Positions 1 through 7,986 are shown, numbered from the stretch's first letter. The stretch is DNA of 11,358 nucleotides from an uncultured Porphyromonadaceae bacterium (GCA_902475285.1 CABRZA010000076.1:1-11358), one strand, 5' to 3'. Notes: generated from the sequence alone by a model not told the origin. A program made the numbers and translations.

Positions 1-75
1 CAAATTATCGCCGACAGAATTTTGAAAAAAAAGGAGAAATAGGGAGGAGTTGACTTGTACGGAATGGGGAGAATT

Positions 76-108
76 TAACAAAATTTTATTTTTAAAATGT
101 AATGTTTG
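76..108 (+). promoter_or_regulatory. Possible Bacteroidota-type promoter and AT-rich leader upstream of the ABC efflux operon
   Basis: The first 168 bases hold no convincing gene and are much richer in A and T than the genes that follow. At 101-108 the sequence AATGTTTG matches the Bacteroidota -7 consensus TAnnTTTG at all but the first fixed base. It is preceded by an A/T tract (80-98) and has no clear TTTG-type -33 box. A transcript starting near 115 would leave a leader of about 55 bases before the ATG at 169. The location, just ahead of the first gene of a tight operon, is what makes this plausible; the motif match alone is weak. Confidence 0.35.
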
Positions 109-168
109 CGGAGCGGGTGCGTCTTATATGCAGAAGCATTAAAAATCAGTCCGCTCAACGAATCTACA

Positions 169-837
169 ATGATAAAACTTCGCGATCTCAACAAAACTTA
201 CCCCGGGGCTGTGCCTCTGCATGTGCTCAAAGACATCAATCTCGACATAGCCCGCGGCGAGCTGGCGTCGATAATGGGTGCGTCGGGCTCGGGCAAGTCG
301 ACCCTCCTTAATATATTGGGCATCCTCGACAACTACGACAGCGGCGAATACTACCTCGACGGCGTGCTTATCCGCGACATCGGCGAGAACCGCGCCGCCG
401 AACTGCGCAACCGCATGATAGGCTTCGTGTTCCAGTCGTTCAACCTCATAGGCTACAAGAACGCGCTCGAAAACGTGGCGCTTCCGCTCTACTACCAGGG
501 CATAGGGCGCCGCAAGCGCAACGCCCTGGCCATGGAGCAGCTCGAGCGCATGGGTCTGGCCGACAGGGCACACCATCTGCCGGGCGAACTTTCGGGCGGT
601 CAGAAGCAGCGCGTGGCCATAGCGCGCGCCCTGGTGACCAAGCCATCGATAATACTTGCCGACGAGCCTACGGGCGCCCTCGACTCGCACACCTCGCGCG
701 AGGTTATGGAAGTGTTCCGCACCCTCAACGCCGACGGAATGACAATAATCATCGTGACCCACGACCCGTCGGTGGGCGAGGCGACCAACCGCATCATCCG
801 CATCGTCGACGGCCAAATACTCAACGGCAATGTTTGA
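169..837 (+). CDS. ABC transporter ATP-binding protein, MacB/LolD type
   Basis: This is a 222-residue cytoplasmic ATPase that should power the two permeases encoded just downstream. All ABC motifs are intact: Walker A GASGSGKST at residues 37-45, the Q-loop glutamine at 89 (FVFQSF), signature LSGGQ at 141-145, Walker B ILADEP at 162-167 with catalytic Glu166, the D-loop ALD at 170-172, and the switch histidine at 198 (VTHD). Length and motif spacing fit the stand-alone LolD/MacB-ATPase family, which drives mechanotransmission exporters or lipoprotein release rather than classical import. I chose the ATG at 169 because MIKLRDLNKTYPG is the normal family N terminus. A TTG at 106 would add 21 residues with no family counterpart. 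The last 8 bases overlap the next gene, which implies translational coupling. The substrate is unknown. Confidence 0.95.
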   Translation: MIKLRDLNKTYPGAVPLHVLKDINLDIARGELASIMGASGSGKSTLLNILGILDNYDSGEYYLDGVLIRDIGENRAAELRNRMIGFVFQSFNLIGYKNALENVALPLYYQGIGRRKRNALAMEQLERMGLADRAHHLPGELSGGQKQRVAIARALVTKPSIILADEPTGALDSHTSREVMEVFRTLNADGMTIIIVTHDPSVGEATNRIIRIVDGQILNGNV

Positions 838-2050
838 CCTCGCGCGCGAAATCGGGCAAACTCTCCGCAACAACCGCCTGCGCACCGTTCTCACGGGCAT
901 CTCGGTGGCGTGGGGCATATTCATGCTCATAATCCTGCTCGGGGCGGCGCGAGGGGTGAACAACTACTTCCTCGAACGCACCGCCGACAGCAACTACAAC
1001 GTGATATCGGTGTGGGGCGGCCGCACGTCGATGCCCCACAAGGGTTATAAGGACGGCCGCCGCGTCGACCTCCACCAGCGCGACGGCGAGGCCATCGTGG
1101 CCGACAACCGCGGCACGGTGAGCAAGGTCGTGCCTTTCGCGAGTGCCGACACCGCCGCCATAGCCAGCGAGCGCCGAGTGGTATCGGGGGGCTTTAACGC
1201 CGTCTTCCCCGAGGCCGCCTCCGGCGACCGCATAGAGCTCAAATACGGCCGCTTCATCAACGACCCCGACATCGACGCCGGGCGCCGCGTGTTCGTAATC
1301 CACGAGGCCAACGCACGCCTGCTCTTCGGCGACGACCAGACGGCTGTGGGCAAGACAGTGCGCTCGCTCGGCCTTGCATGGACCGTTGTGGGCGTCTATT
1401 CGCACCCGTGGCGCAAGCAGAGCTACGCCCCCTACACCACATATAAAAAGGTAACGGGCAACAACGACGACGCCTACCAGCTCGACGTGACCATCGAAGG
1501 CGTGACCGACGAGGCCTCCAGCGAAGCCGCCGAAGAGGGCGTGCGCCGCAGCCTGGCGCGTGTGCACGAATTCGCACCCGCCGACCGCAGCGCCGTGTGG
1601 ACGTGGAATCAGTTCTCCTCCTATCTGGCCAACCGCAAGGGCAACTTCTATCTCGAGCTCGCCGTGTGGGTGATAGGCCTGCTGACGCTTATGACCGGCA
1701 TAGTGGGCGTGAGCAACATCATGTTCGTGTCGGTGCGCGAGCGCACGCACGAAATAGGCATACGCCGCGCCATAGGCGCCAAGCCGCGGTCGATACTCGG
1801 GCAGGTGATAGCCGAAAGCGTCGCCCTCACCACCCTCTTCGGCTACATAGGCGTGGTGCTCGGCATGGCAGTGCTTCAGGTGCTCAATGTCTTCACCACC
1901 GACATGGAGGGCTTCTCCAACCCGACGGTCGACATATCGATAGCCGTGAAGGTTACGGTAGCCCTTATCGCGGCGGGAGCCGTGGCGGGCCTCTTCCCGG
2001 CACTCAAAGCAACGAAAGTGAAACCCGTAGAAGCCTTGCGCGACGAATGA
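830..2050 (+). CDS. ABC transporter permease, MacB/FtsX family (first of two)
   Basis: This 406-residue inner membrane protein has the MacB layout without the fused ATPase. There is a short cytoplasmic N terminus, a first membrane helix at about residues 19-41, a large periplasmic MacB-type domain to about 270, and three C-terminal helices (about 276-301, 327-350 and 372-392) forming the FtsX domain. The family hallmark RERTHEIGIRRAIGAKP lies at 303-319 after the second helix, where it contacts the ATPase. The protein ends KVKPVEALRDE, also typical. It starts inside the ATPase gene (8-base overlap) and stops one base before the second permease. In characterised relatives the periplasmic domain transmits ATP-driven motion to an adaptor and TolC. 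The cargo cannot be inferred; peptides, antibiotics or lipids are all possible. Confidence 0.93.
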   Translation: MFDLAREIGQTLRNNRLRTVLTGISVAWGIFMLIILLGAARGVNNYFLERTADSNYNVISVWGGRTSMPHKGYKDGRRVDLHQRDGEAIVADNRGTVSKVVPFASADTAAIASERRVVSGGFNAVFPEAASGDRIELKYGRFINDPDIDAGRRVFVIHEANARLLFGDDQTAVGKTVRSLGLAWTVVGVYSHPWRKQSYAPYTTYKKVTGNNDDAYQLDVTIEGVTDEASSEAAEEGVRRSLARVHEFAPADRSAVWTWNQFSSYLANRKGNFYLELAVWVIGLLTLMTGIVGVSNIMFVSVRERTHEIGIRRAIGAKPRSILGQVIAESVALTTLFGYIGVVLGMAVLQVLNVFTTDMEGFSNPTVDISIAVKVTVALIAAGAVAGLFPALKATKVKPVEALRDE

Positions 2051-2051
2051 T

Positions 2052-3299
2052 ATGAGACTCACCATTTTCCAACGCGACAACTGGCGTGAAATCGCCGCAA
2101 CGCTCTCGCGCAACAAAACCCGCACCTTCCTCACGGCTTTCGGCATCTTCTGGGGCACGGCCATGTTGGCGCTTCTCACCGGCGGCGCCGACGGCTTCAA
2201 GGGCATAATGAGCCGCCAGTTCGCCGGCTTCGCCACCAACATGGGCGCCGTCTTCCCCGGCCAACGCTCCGAGCCCTGCATGGGCTTCAACCGAGGCACC
2301 TCGTGGTCGCTCACGGCCGAAGACATCGCCAACATACGGCGCGTCAGCCCCGCCATCGAAGCCTCGTCGGCCGTCATAGGCACACGCGTCGACGCCGTCT
2401 ACGGCTCAAAGAGCAAATCGGCGCAATGTATAGGCGTGGAACCATCCTACACGCATATCATAGAGCCGGTGCTCTACGGCGGCCGTTTCGTGAACGACGC
2501 CGATATGGAGCACTCCCGCAAAGTGGCCGTGATAGGGCGCAACCTCGCCTCCGATCTCTTCGGCACTGACAGCGCCGTGGGCAAGCGTGTGTCGCTCAAC
2601 GGGGTTTACTACCTCATCATAGGCGTGGCCGGCCAAAAGGGCGACGCCAGCATTGCCGGGCGCATCGACGACAGCTTCTTAGCTCCGCTGAGCACCGTGC
2701 AGCGCAGCTTCAACATGGGCGACAACTACGGCTTCTTCACCTATGTGGCGCCCAAGGGCCGCCGTCCGTCGGACAATCAGGCGGCCATACGCCGCTACCT
2801 CGAGCGGCGCCACGCCATAGCCCCCGGCGACGAGCAGGCCATAGGCTTCATGGACGTCTCCGAAATGTTCGACATGGTCGACGGCCTCTTCACGGGCATC
2901 AGCCTGCTGGCATTCTTCGTGGGCCTGGGCTCGCTCATGGCCGGCGTGATAGGCGTGGGCAACATAATGTGGATAGTGGTGAGAGAGCGTACGCACGAGT
3001 TCGGCGTCCGTCGTGCCATCGGTGCGAAGCCCCTCGACATCACCATGCAGGTGCTCTCCGAGAGCATCCTCCTCACGCTTGTGGCCGGTACGGCCGGCGT
3101 ATGCTTCGCCGCACTCATCCTCGGCATAGCCGACACCGTCACCGCCGACCCCATGCTCGGCACGGCCGGCTTCGAAATCAGCTTCGGCGGCGCCATGGGC
3201 GTGCTTTGGGCGTTCTTCATCGCCGGCACGGCGGCAGGCACCCTCCCGGCCATCAAGGCCATGAAGATAAGGCCCATCGAGGCACTACGCGACAAATAA
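2052..3299 (+). CDS. ABC transporter permease, MacB/FtsX family (second of two)
   Basis: This 415-residue protein is paralogous to the preceding permease. It has a membrane helix at about residues 24-43, a periplasmic MacB-type domain, and C-terminal helices at about 285-309, 336-358 and 379-399. The hallmark RERTHEFGVRRAIGAKP is at 311-327, in the same position relative to helix 2 as in the first permease, and the C terminus PIEALRDK matches as well. The periplasmic domains of the two proteins have diverged much more. The likely functional unit is a permease heterodimer served by the one ATPase. The start ATG follows the previous stop by one base, so translation is probably coupled. A 34-base gap with no recognisable promoter or terminator separates it from the adaptor gene. 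Confidence 0.93.
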   Translation: MRLTIFQRDNWREIAATLSRNKTRTFLTAFGIFWGTAMLALLTGGADGFKGIMSRQFAGFATNMGAVFPGQRSEPCMGFNRGTSWSLTAEDIANIRRVSPAIEASSAVIGTRVDAVYGSKSKSAQCIGVEPSYTHIIEPVLYGGRFVNDADMEHSRKVAVIGRNLASDLFGTDSAVGKRVSLNGVYYLIIGVAGQKGDASIAGRIDDSFLAPLSTVQRSFNMGDNYGFFTYVAPKGRRPSDNQAAIRRYLERRHAIAPGDEQAIGFMDVSEMFDMVDGLFTGISLLAFFVGLGSLMAGVIGVGNIMWIVVRERTHEFGVRRAIGAKPLDITMQVLSESILLTLVAGTAGVCFAALILGIADTVTADPMLGTAGFEISFGGAMGVLWAFFIAGTAAGTLPAIKAMKIRPIEALRDK

Positions 3300-3333
3300 C
3301 CTCAGTCTATAATACTACAAGCATCCAACCACA

Positions 3334-4428
3334 ATGAAAAAGGTATTCCGCTATTTGCTCTGGGCCGTGATAGTGCTGATATTCATCGGCACCTTCGTGT
3401 TCCTCTATCAGAACAGCAAGACCAAAGAAGACGTCTACGGCACACTGACGCCGCAGCGCCTCACCATCCAGCGCACCACGGTGCTCACCGGCAAGATAGA
3501 GCCGCGCGACGAAATTGAAATCAAGCCCCAGATAAGCGGCATCATAAGCGAAATCCTCGTCGAGGCCGGCGACGTGGTGCGCGAGGGCGACGTAATCGCC
3601 AAAATCAAGGTCATACCCGACGCATCGCAGCTCTCGTCGGCACAGAGCCGCGTGAGCGTGGCCGAAATCGAACTCGCCGACGCCAAGACCAAATACGAGC
3701 GCGACAAAGCGCTCTTCGGAAAGGGCGTGGTGTCGCGCCAGGACTTCGAGGACAGCGAGAAGGCATGGCACAAGGCCGCCGAGGAGCTCGAGGCCGCCCG
3801 CGACGCCTACAACATCGTGCGCGAGGGAGTGTCGCGTCTCAACGCCAAGGAGAGCAACACCCTCGTCCGCGCCACAATCACCGGCCTGGTGCTCAACGTA
3901 CCCGTCAAGGTGGGCAGCTCGGTAATCCAGGCCAACACCATGAACGACGGCACCACCGTGGCCACCGTGGCCGACATGAACAAGCTCATCTTCAAGGGCA
4001 AGGTCGACGAGACCGAAGTGGGCCATCTCCGCACGGGCATGCCCATGGACATCTCCATCGGCGCCCTGCCCTCCCTCGCCCCCAAGGGCGTGATAGAATA
4101 CATCTCGCCCAAGGGCGACGACACCGGCGGCGCCAACACCTTCGAAATCAAGGCCGCCCTCGAACTCGACGACGTTAGCGACCTGCGGGCCGGCTACTCG
4201 GCCAACGCCACAGTAATCCTCGAGCGCGCCGCCGAAGTGCTCACCGTTCCCGAAGCGGCCGTGACCTTCGCCGGCGACAGCACCTTCGTGTATGTCCGCA
4301 CCGACTCGGTGCCCAAGCCCGTATTCGAGCGCCGCGCCATAAGCACCGGCCTCTCCGACGGCATCAACATTGAAGTGAAGGAAGGCATCGACTCAACCGC
4401 CGTGCTCCGCGGCGACAAAATTCAGTAA
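3334..4428 (+). CDS. Periplasmic adaptor (membrane fusion protein), MacA/HlyD family
   Basis: This 364-residue protein is anchored in the inner membrane by an uncleaved N-terminal helix (about residues 8-25, after MKKVFRY) and reaches into the periplasm. A biotinyl-lipoyl-like half motif is at about 53-93 (EIKPQISGIISEI, then GDVVREGDVIAKI). A charged, heptad-like helical hairpin covers about 96-171. The second lipoyl half follows at about 184-201 (ITGLVLNVPVKVGSSV). The rest is beta-rich and matches the beta-barrel and membrane-proximal domains of MacA-like adaptors. The adaptor should bridge the two permeases and the TolC-like channel, whose gene starts 3 bases after its stop. Its length is normal for the family and nothing appears broken. 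Confidence 0.93.
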   Translation: MKKVFRYLLWAVIVLIFIGTFVFLYQNSKTKEDVYGTLTPQRLTIQRTTVLTGKIEPRDEIEIKPQISGIISEILVEAGDVVREGDVIAKIKVIPDASQLSSAQSRVSVAEIELADAKTKYERDKALFGKGVVSRQDFEDSEKAWHKAAEELEAARDAYNIVREGVSRLNAKESNTLVRATITGLVLNVPVKVGSSVIQANTMNDGTTVATVADMNKLIFKGKVDETEVGHLRTGMPMDISIGALPSLAPKGVIEYISPKGDDTGGANTFEIKAALELDDVSDLRAGYSANATVILERAAEVLTVPEAAVTFAGDSTFVYVRTDSVPKPVFERRAISTGLSDGINIEVKEGIDSTAVLRGDKIQ

Positions 4429-4431
4429 GTC

Positions 4432-5727
4432 ATGCGACGGATACTTGCCATAGTCCTTGCGCTCTCGGCCGTGGCCGCCGGAGCGCGCACATGGACGCTC
4501 GAAGAGTGCGTCGATTACGCCGTCGAGCACAACATCGACGTGCTGTCGAGGCGCATCGAGGCCGGCCAGAGCGAAAACGAGGTGACCGCCGCCAAGGACG
4601 CCTTCCTGCCGCAGGTGAGCGCCTACGGCTCGCAGAGCTTCAACTTCGGCCGCGGCCTTACCGCCGACAACACCTACGCCAACCGCAACACCACGTCGAC
4701 ATCGTTCGGAGCGCAGCTCAACCTTCCCATCTTCCAGGGCCTCGGCGCGGTACGTCGTCTCGACTACTCGCGCACGGCCCTCAAAGCCTCGCTCCAGCAA
4801 GTGGAGGCCGCCAAGGACGACGTGACGCTCAATGTCATTGCTCAGTACCTCCAGGCCCTCTATGCCTCGGAGATGACGCAGGTGGCGCGCATCAATCTCG
4901 CCATCTCAACCGCCGAGCTGCGGCGGCGCGGCCTCCTCATCGAGGAAGGCCGTCTGCCCGAGCTCGACATCCACGAGGCCCGCGCACAGGTGGCCAACGA
5001 CGAGCTCGGCCTCACCAACGCCCTCAACGACAGCATCACCGCCGTGCTCGACCTCGCGCAGCTGCTCAACCTTCCCTCGGCCGACGACTTCGAGCTCGCG
5101 CCCCTGGCCGACGACGACTCCCTCCTCCCCGACCCCGGGACGGTCTTCGCCAACGCGCTCTCCTTCAACCACAGCATCCTGGCACAGCAATACAATGCCG
5201 AGGCCGCAGGCAAGAATGTAGCCGTGGTAAAGAGCGGCTATCTGCCCACACTGAACTTCTCCGCCGGCCTGGGCACCAACTACTACCGCACGTCGGGCTT
5301 CGACAACGAGACCTTCTCACAGCAGATGCGCCACAACTTCGCCAAGTCGATAGGATTCTCGCTCAACGTTCCCATCTTCGACGCCTTCAACACCCGCAAC
5401 AGCGTCCGCCGCGCCCGTGCGCAGGAGGCCACGGCGCGCCTGCAGCTCGACGACGCCCGCAACCGCCTCTACAAGGCCATCGTGCAGGCCCACACCCAGG
5501 CCGTGGCCGCTGCGAAGAAGGCGGTGTCGGCCGACGTGGCCGTGGAAAGCAACAAGGCCGCCTTCGACGCCATGCAGATAAAAATCGACAACGGCCGCGC
5601 CACCGCCACCGAATACGAGACATCGAAGCAGAACTACATGTCGGCCCTCGCACAGGCCGTGCAGGCCAAGTACGAGCGCATCCTCCGCGCCCGCATCCTC
5701 AACTTCTACAACAGCGCGGAGATGTAA
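4432..5727 (+). CDS. TolC-family outer membrane efflux channel
   Basis: This 431-residue outer membrane factor has a cleavable signal peptide (about residues 1-18; hydrophobic LAIVLALSAVAAG, then ARTWT). The mature protein opens with the TolC-family phrase WTLEECVDYAVEHN and shows the internal duplication of two OEP domains. In the first half, AAKDAFLPQVSAYGSQS marks the strand after a helix; in the second, AVVKSGYLPTLNFSAG plays the same role. Long Ala-, Glu- and Gln-rich helices between these marks form the periplasmic tunnel. As the last gene of the operon, 3 bases after the adaptor, it supplies the exit duct for this ABC pump. A dedicated TolC is usual in Bacteroidota, where many efflux operons carry their own. 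Its stop lies 24 bases before a promoter for the next unit. Confidence 0.94.
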   Translation: MRRILAIVLALSAVAAGARTWTLEECVDYAVEHNIDVLSRRIEAGQSENEVTAAKDAFLPQVSAYGSQSFNFGRGLTADNTYANRNTTSTSFGAQLNLPIFQGLGAVRRLDYSRTALKASLQQVEAAKDDVTLNVIAQYLQALYASEMTQVARINLAISTAELRRRGLLIEEGRLPELDIHEARAQVANDELGLTNALNDSITAVLDLAQLLNLPSADDFELAPLADDDSLLPDPGTVFANALSFNHSILAQQYNAEAAGKNVAVVKSGYLPTLNFSAGLGTNYYRTSGFDNETFSQQMRHNFAKSIGFSLNVPIFDAFNTRNSVRRARAQEATARLQLDDARNRLYKAIVQAHTQAVAAAKKAVSADVAVESNKAAFDAMQIKIDNGRATATEYETSKQNYMSALAQAVQAKYERILRARILNFYNSAEM

Positions 5728-5759
5728 TTCGCATATGTCGCGGAAAATTTGTATTTTTG
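5728..5759 (+). promoter_or_regulatory. Bacteroidota-type promoter for the esterase-recF unit
   Basis: TATTTTTG at 5752-5759 is a full match to the Bacteroidota -7 consensus TAnnTTTG. TTCG at 5728-5731, 20 bases upstream, is an imperfect -33 element. Transcription would start near 5765, about 14 bases before the ATG at 5779. The site lies in the short AT-richer gap after the TolC stop. No hairpin terminator is visible between the two units, so read-through from the efflux operon is possible. Confidence 0.6.
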
Positions 5760-5778
5760 CGAGATAAAACGAATTTTT

Positions 5779-6585
5779 ATGAGACAGTTTTTGATTTTGG
5801 CCTTTATGCTTGTGGCGCTGGGTGCGGAGGCTTTCCGCGTCGACAGCGCCAAGGTGGCCACGCGTTACCTCGCCACGCCCGAGGATATCACCGTAATAAT
5901 CCCCGACGCTGCTGCCAAAGGCAAGCGCGTGCCGACAGTGTATGTGCTCAACGGCTTCGGGGGCGACCACAAGACGTGGATAAGCAAGGTTCCCGCCATA
6001 GGAGAGATGGCCGACCGCTACGAGGTGGTGCTCGTAATGCCCGACGGCCGCGACAGCTGGTACTGGGATTCCCCGGTCGACCCCGGCATGCAGATGGAGA
6101 GCTTCTTCGCCAACGACCTCGTGCCCTACGTCGACGCCCACTACCCCACCCTGCCGCAGCGTGAGAGCCGCGCCATAACAGGCCTGAGCATGGGCGGACA
6201 CGGTGCGCTGTGGCTCGCCATGAACCATCCCGAGCTGTGGTGCGCCGTAGGCAGCATGAGCGGAGGCGTCGACATCCGCCCATTCCCCAAGAGCTGGAAG
6301 ATGGAGCAGCGCCTGGGCAACGCCCGCGACGCCGACCCGGCACTTTGGGAGAGCCATACCGTGGCTGCAAACATCGATAAATTAAAGGACGCCAACCTCG
6401 CCATAACCGTAGAGTGCGGTGCTGACGACTTCTTCGCCGATGTAAACAACGCCCTCCACGACGCCCTGCTCAAAGAAGGCATAGCTCACGACTATACCTC
6501 GCGCCCCGGCAAGCACACTTGGGAGTATTGGGCCAACGCCCTGCCCTACCATCTGCTCTACTTCAACAGCAAGATGACCCGCTGA
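5779..6585 (+). CDS. Exported alpha/beta-hydrolase esterase (esterase D/antigen 85-like family)
   Basis: This 268-residue serine hydrolase has an N-terminal signal peptide (about residues 1-18, MRQFLILAFMLVALGAEA), so it acts in the periplasm or outside. The oxyanion region is LNGFGGD at 57-63. The nucleophile elbow GLSMGG places the catalytic serine at 137. The likely acid is Asp217 in CGADDFF and the likely base His246 in PGKHTWEYW. This trio is characteristic of the putative-esterase family that includes S-formylglutathione hydrolase, feruloyl/acetyl xylan esterases and mycolyltransferases. The substrate is open: an acyl or acetyl ester on a glycan is one guess, with no polysaccharide locus nearby to support it. 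I chose the ATG at 5779 over a TTG at 5749 because the ATG begins the signal peptide and the TTG lies upstream of the inferred transcription start. RecF starts one base after the stop. Confidence 0.88.
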   Translation: MRQFLILAFMLVALGAEAFRVDSAKVATRYLATPEDITVIIPDAAAKGKRVPTVYVLNGFGGDHKTWISKVPAIGEMADRYEVVLVMPDGRDSWYWDSPVDPGMQMESFFANDLVPYVDAHYPTLPQRESRAITGLSMGGHGALWLAMNHPELWCAVGSMSGGVDIRPFPKSWKMEQRLGNARDADPALWESHTVAANIDKLKDANLAITVECGADDFFADVNNALHDALLKEGIAHDYTSRPGKHTWEYWANALPYHLLYFNSKMTR

Positions 6586-6586
6586 C

Positions 6587-7684
6587 ATGCAGCTGCTGTC
6601 GCTGGCACTGGCCAACTTCAAGAACATCGAGAGCGCCGAGATGGAGTTCTCGCCCGCCATCAACTGCCTTCTGGGCAACAACGGCATGGGCAAGAGCAAC
6701 CTTCTCGACGCCATTTACTATTTGAGCTACTGCCGCAGCTTCACCGGCGTGGCCGACGGCATGCTCGTGTGCCGCGGCCACGACTTCACCACACTGCGCG
6801 GCAACTACCGCCGCCGCGGCATCGACGAGGAGATAAGCGCGGGCTTCGCCCCGGGGCGCCGCAAGACTTTCCGCCGCGCGGGCAAACCCTACCAGCGCCT
6901 CGCCGACCACCTGGGACTCTTCCCCTCGGTGCTCCTCTCGCCGGCCGACATGGAGCTCACCGCCGGCGACCCTTCGGAACGCCGCCGCTTCATCGACCAG
7001 ATAGGCTCGCAGCGCGACACCCGTTATCTCGACGCCCTGATGCGCTACAACTCGGCCCTCGAGGGCCGCAACCGCCTGCTGCGCGACGGCGCCGACGACC
7101 AGGGCCTCTACGAAGCCCTCGAACTGCAGCTCGAGATGGCCGCCGACTATATCGTGGCCGGCCGTCGCCGCAACATCGCCGATTTGCAGGAACTCTTCAC
7201 TCCATATTACAATGCCGTTGCCGGCGGCGACGAGGCAGCGCGGCTCGACTACGAACCCACCGACTACCCCGAAGGCCTCGCCGCGCACCTCGCAGCCAAC
7301 CGCCGTCGCGACCTTGCGCTGCGCCACACGGCGTCGGGGCCGCACCGCCACGACCTGACTTTCAGCGTCGACGGGCTGCCCGTGCGCCGCACCGCCTCGC
7401 AGGGGCAGGCCAAGACCTTCAGCACCGCGCTGCGCTTCGCGCAGTACGAGCTGCTGCGCCGCGCCCTGGGCATAAGGCCGCTGCTGCTTCTCGACGACAT
7501 CTTCGACAAGCTCGATGCCGGCCGTGTGGAGCGCATAGTGCGTCTCGTGGGCCAGACCGAATCCTTCGGGCAGATATTCATAACCGACACCAACCGCCGC
7601 CACCTCGACGAGACCGTGGCCGCCATAGGCCAGGGCGACTACCGCCTGTGGAACGTGGAGCGCGGCACCTTCACCCTGCTCTGA
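6587..7684 (+). CDS. recF: DNA replication and repair protein RecF
   Basis: This 365-residue SMC-like ATPase helps load RecA onto gapped single-stranded DNA with RecO and RecR, and protects stalled replication forks. The N terminus LLSLALANFKNIESAEMEF and Walker A GNNGMGKS at residues 30-37 are classic RecF, followed by NLLDAIYYLSYCRSF. The helical lobe 2 lies in the middle. The ABC-like signature SQGQ is at 271-274 and Walker B LLLLDDIFDKLD at 299-310, with ITDTNRRHL near the C terminus. Length is normal. It starts one base after the esterase stop and is followed 4 bases later by the DUF721 gene, so it is an internal operon gene with no promoter of its own. The dnaA/dnaN/gyrB neighbourhood common in other phyla is absent. 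Confidence 0.96.
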   Translation: MQLLSLALANFKNIESAEMEFSPAINCLLGNNGMGKSNLLDAIYYLSYCRSFTGVADGMLVCRGHDFTTLRGNYRRRGIDEEISAGFAPGRRKTFRRAGKPYQRLADHLGLFPSVLLSPADMELTAGDPSERRRFIDQIGSQRDTRYLDALMRYNSALEGRNRLLRDGADDQGLYEALELQLEMAADYIVAGRRRNIADLQELFTPYYNAVAGGDEAARLDYEPTDYPEGLAAHLAANRRRDLALRHTASGPHRHDLTFSVDGLPVRRTASQGQAKTFSTALRFAQYELLRRALGIRPLLLLDDIFDKLDAGRVERIVRLVGQTESFGQIFITDTNRRHLDETVAAIGQGDYRLWNVERGTFTLL

Positions 7685-7688
7685 CGCC

Positions 7689-7979
7689 ATGCGCCGCTCC
7701 GAACCCCTCAAACTCGACCGCGTAATCCAGCAGATGATCGACCGCACCGGACTCCGCGAGGAGTACGAGCGCCGCACCGTGGAGTCGCTGTGGCCCGACG
7801 TGGTGGGCCGCAACATCGCCTCCTACACCCGCCGCGTGGTGCTCCGCGAACGCGTGCTGCATGTGGAGATAGTGTCGGCGCCGCTCAAAGAAGAACTGTC
7901 GTTCATGCGCGACGACCTCGTGCGCCACATCAACGAGGCCGCCCGACGCAACGCCATCGACGCAATAATAATTCACTGA
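7689..7979 (+). CDS. DUF721 / DciA-like protein
   Basis: This is a 96-residue small basic protein. The family core LWPDVVGRNIASYTRRVVL is at residues 34-52, followed by LHVEIVSAPLKEELSFMRDDLVRHIN at about 57-82. That is the conserved beta-strand/helix region of DUF721 (Pfam PF05258). DciA, a longer member of this family, recruits or operates the replicative helicase DnaB in bacteria without DnaC or DnaI. Whether this short Bacteroidota form does the same is inference. It holds essentially only the KH-like core and lacks a long disordered extension. Position directly after recF (4-base gap) supports a role in replication or repair. It ends 7 bases before the thioesterase gene. Confidence 0.82.
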   Translation: MRRSEPLKLDRVIQQMIDRTGLREEYERRTVESLWPDVVGRNIASYTRRVVLRERVLHVEIVSAPLKEELSFMRDDLVRHINEAARRNAIDAIIIH

Positions 7980-7986
7980 CAAGAAT

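Noticed and set aside
50..78. A sigma70-like TTGACT (50-55) with ATTTAA (73-78) 17 bases later.
   Set aside because: Bacteroidota housekeeping promoters use a TTTG/TAnnTTTG pattern instead of -35/-10 boxes of this type, and the region is AT-rich enough for a chance match.
102..168. Earlier starts for the first gene: an ATG at 102 (another frame) and a TTG at 106 (same frame).
   Set aside because: The ATG frame diverges from the ATPase. The TTG adds residues unrelated to the family and overlaps the probable -7 box; the ATG at 169 gives the normal N terminus.
821..2383. A 520-codon open frame on the minus strand opposite the first permease.
   Set aside because: Its translation is rich in His, Ala, Val and Tyr without domains, as expected from the complement of GC-biased codons. 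The plus-strand frame is a clear MacB-type permease.
5749..5778. A TTG start giving the esterase ten extra residues.
   Set aside because: It lies inside the promoter and upstream of the inferred transcription start; the ATG at 5779 begins a textbook signal peptide.
4491..6164. A 557-codon plus-strand frame crossing the TolC and esterase genes.
   Set aside because: It is Arg-, Gln-, Pro- and His-rich frame-shifted reading of two well-recognised genes and would run through a promoter and stop codons of both.
6563..7816. A 417-codon minus-strand frame opposite recF.
   Set aside because: Low-information composition and full overlap with an unmistakable RecF; it is a codon-bias shadow.
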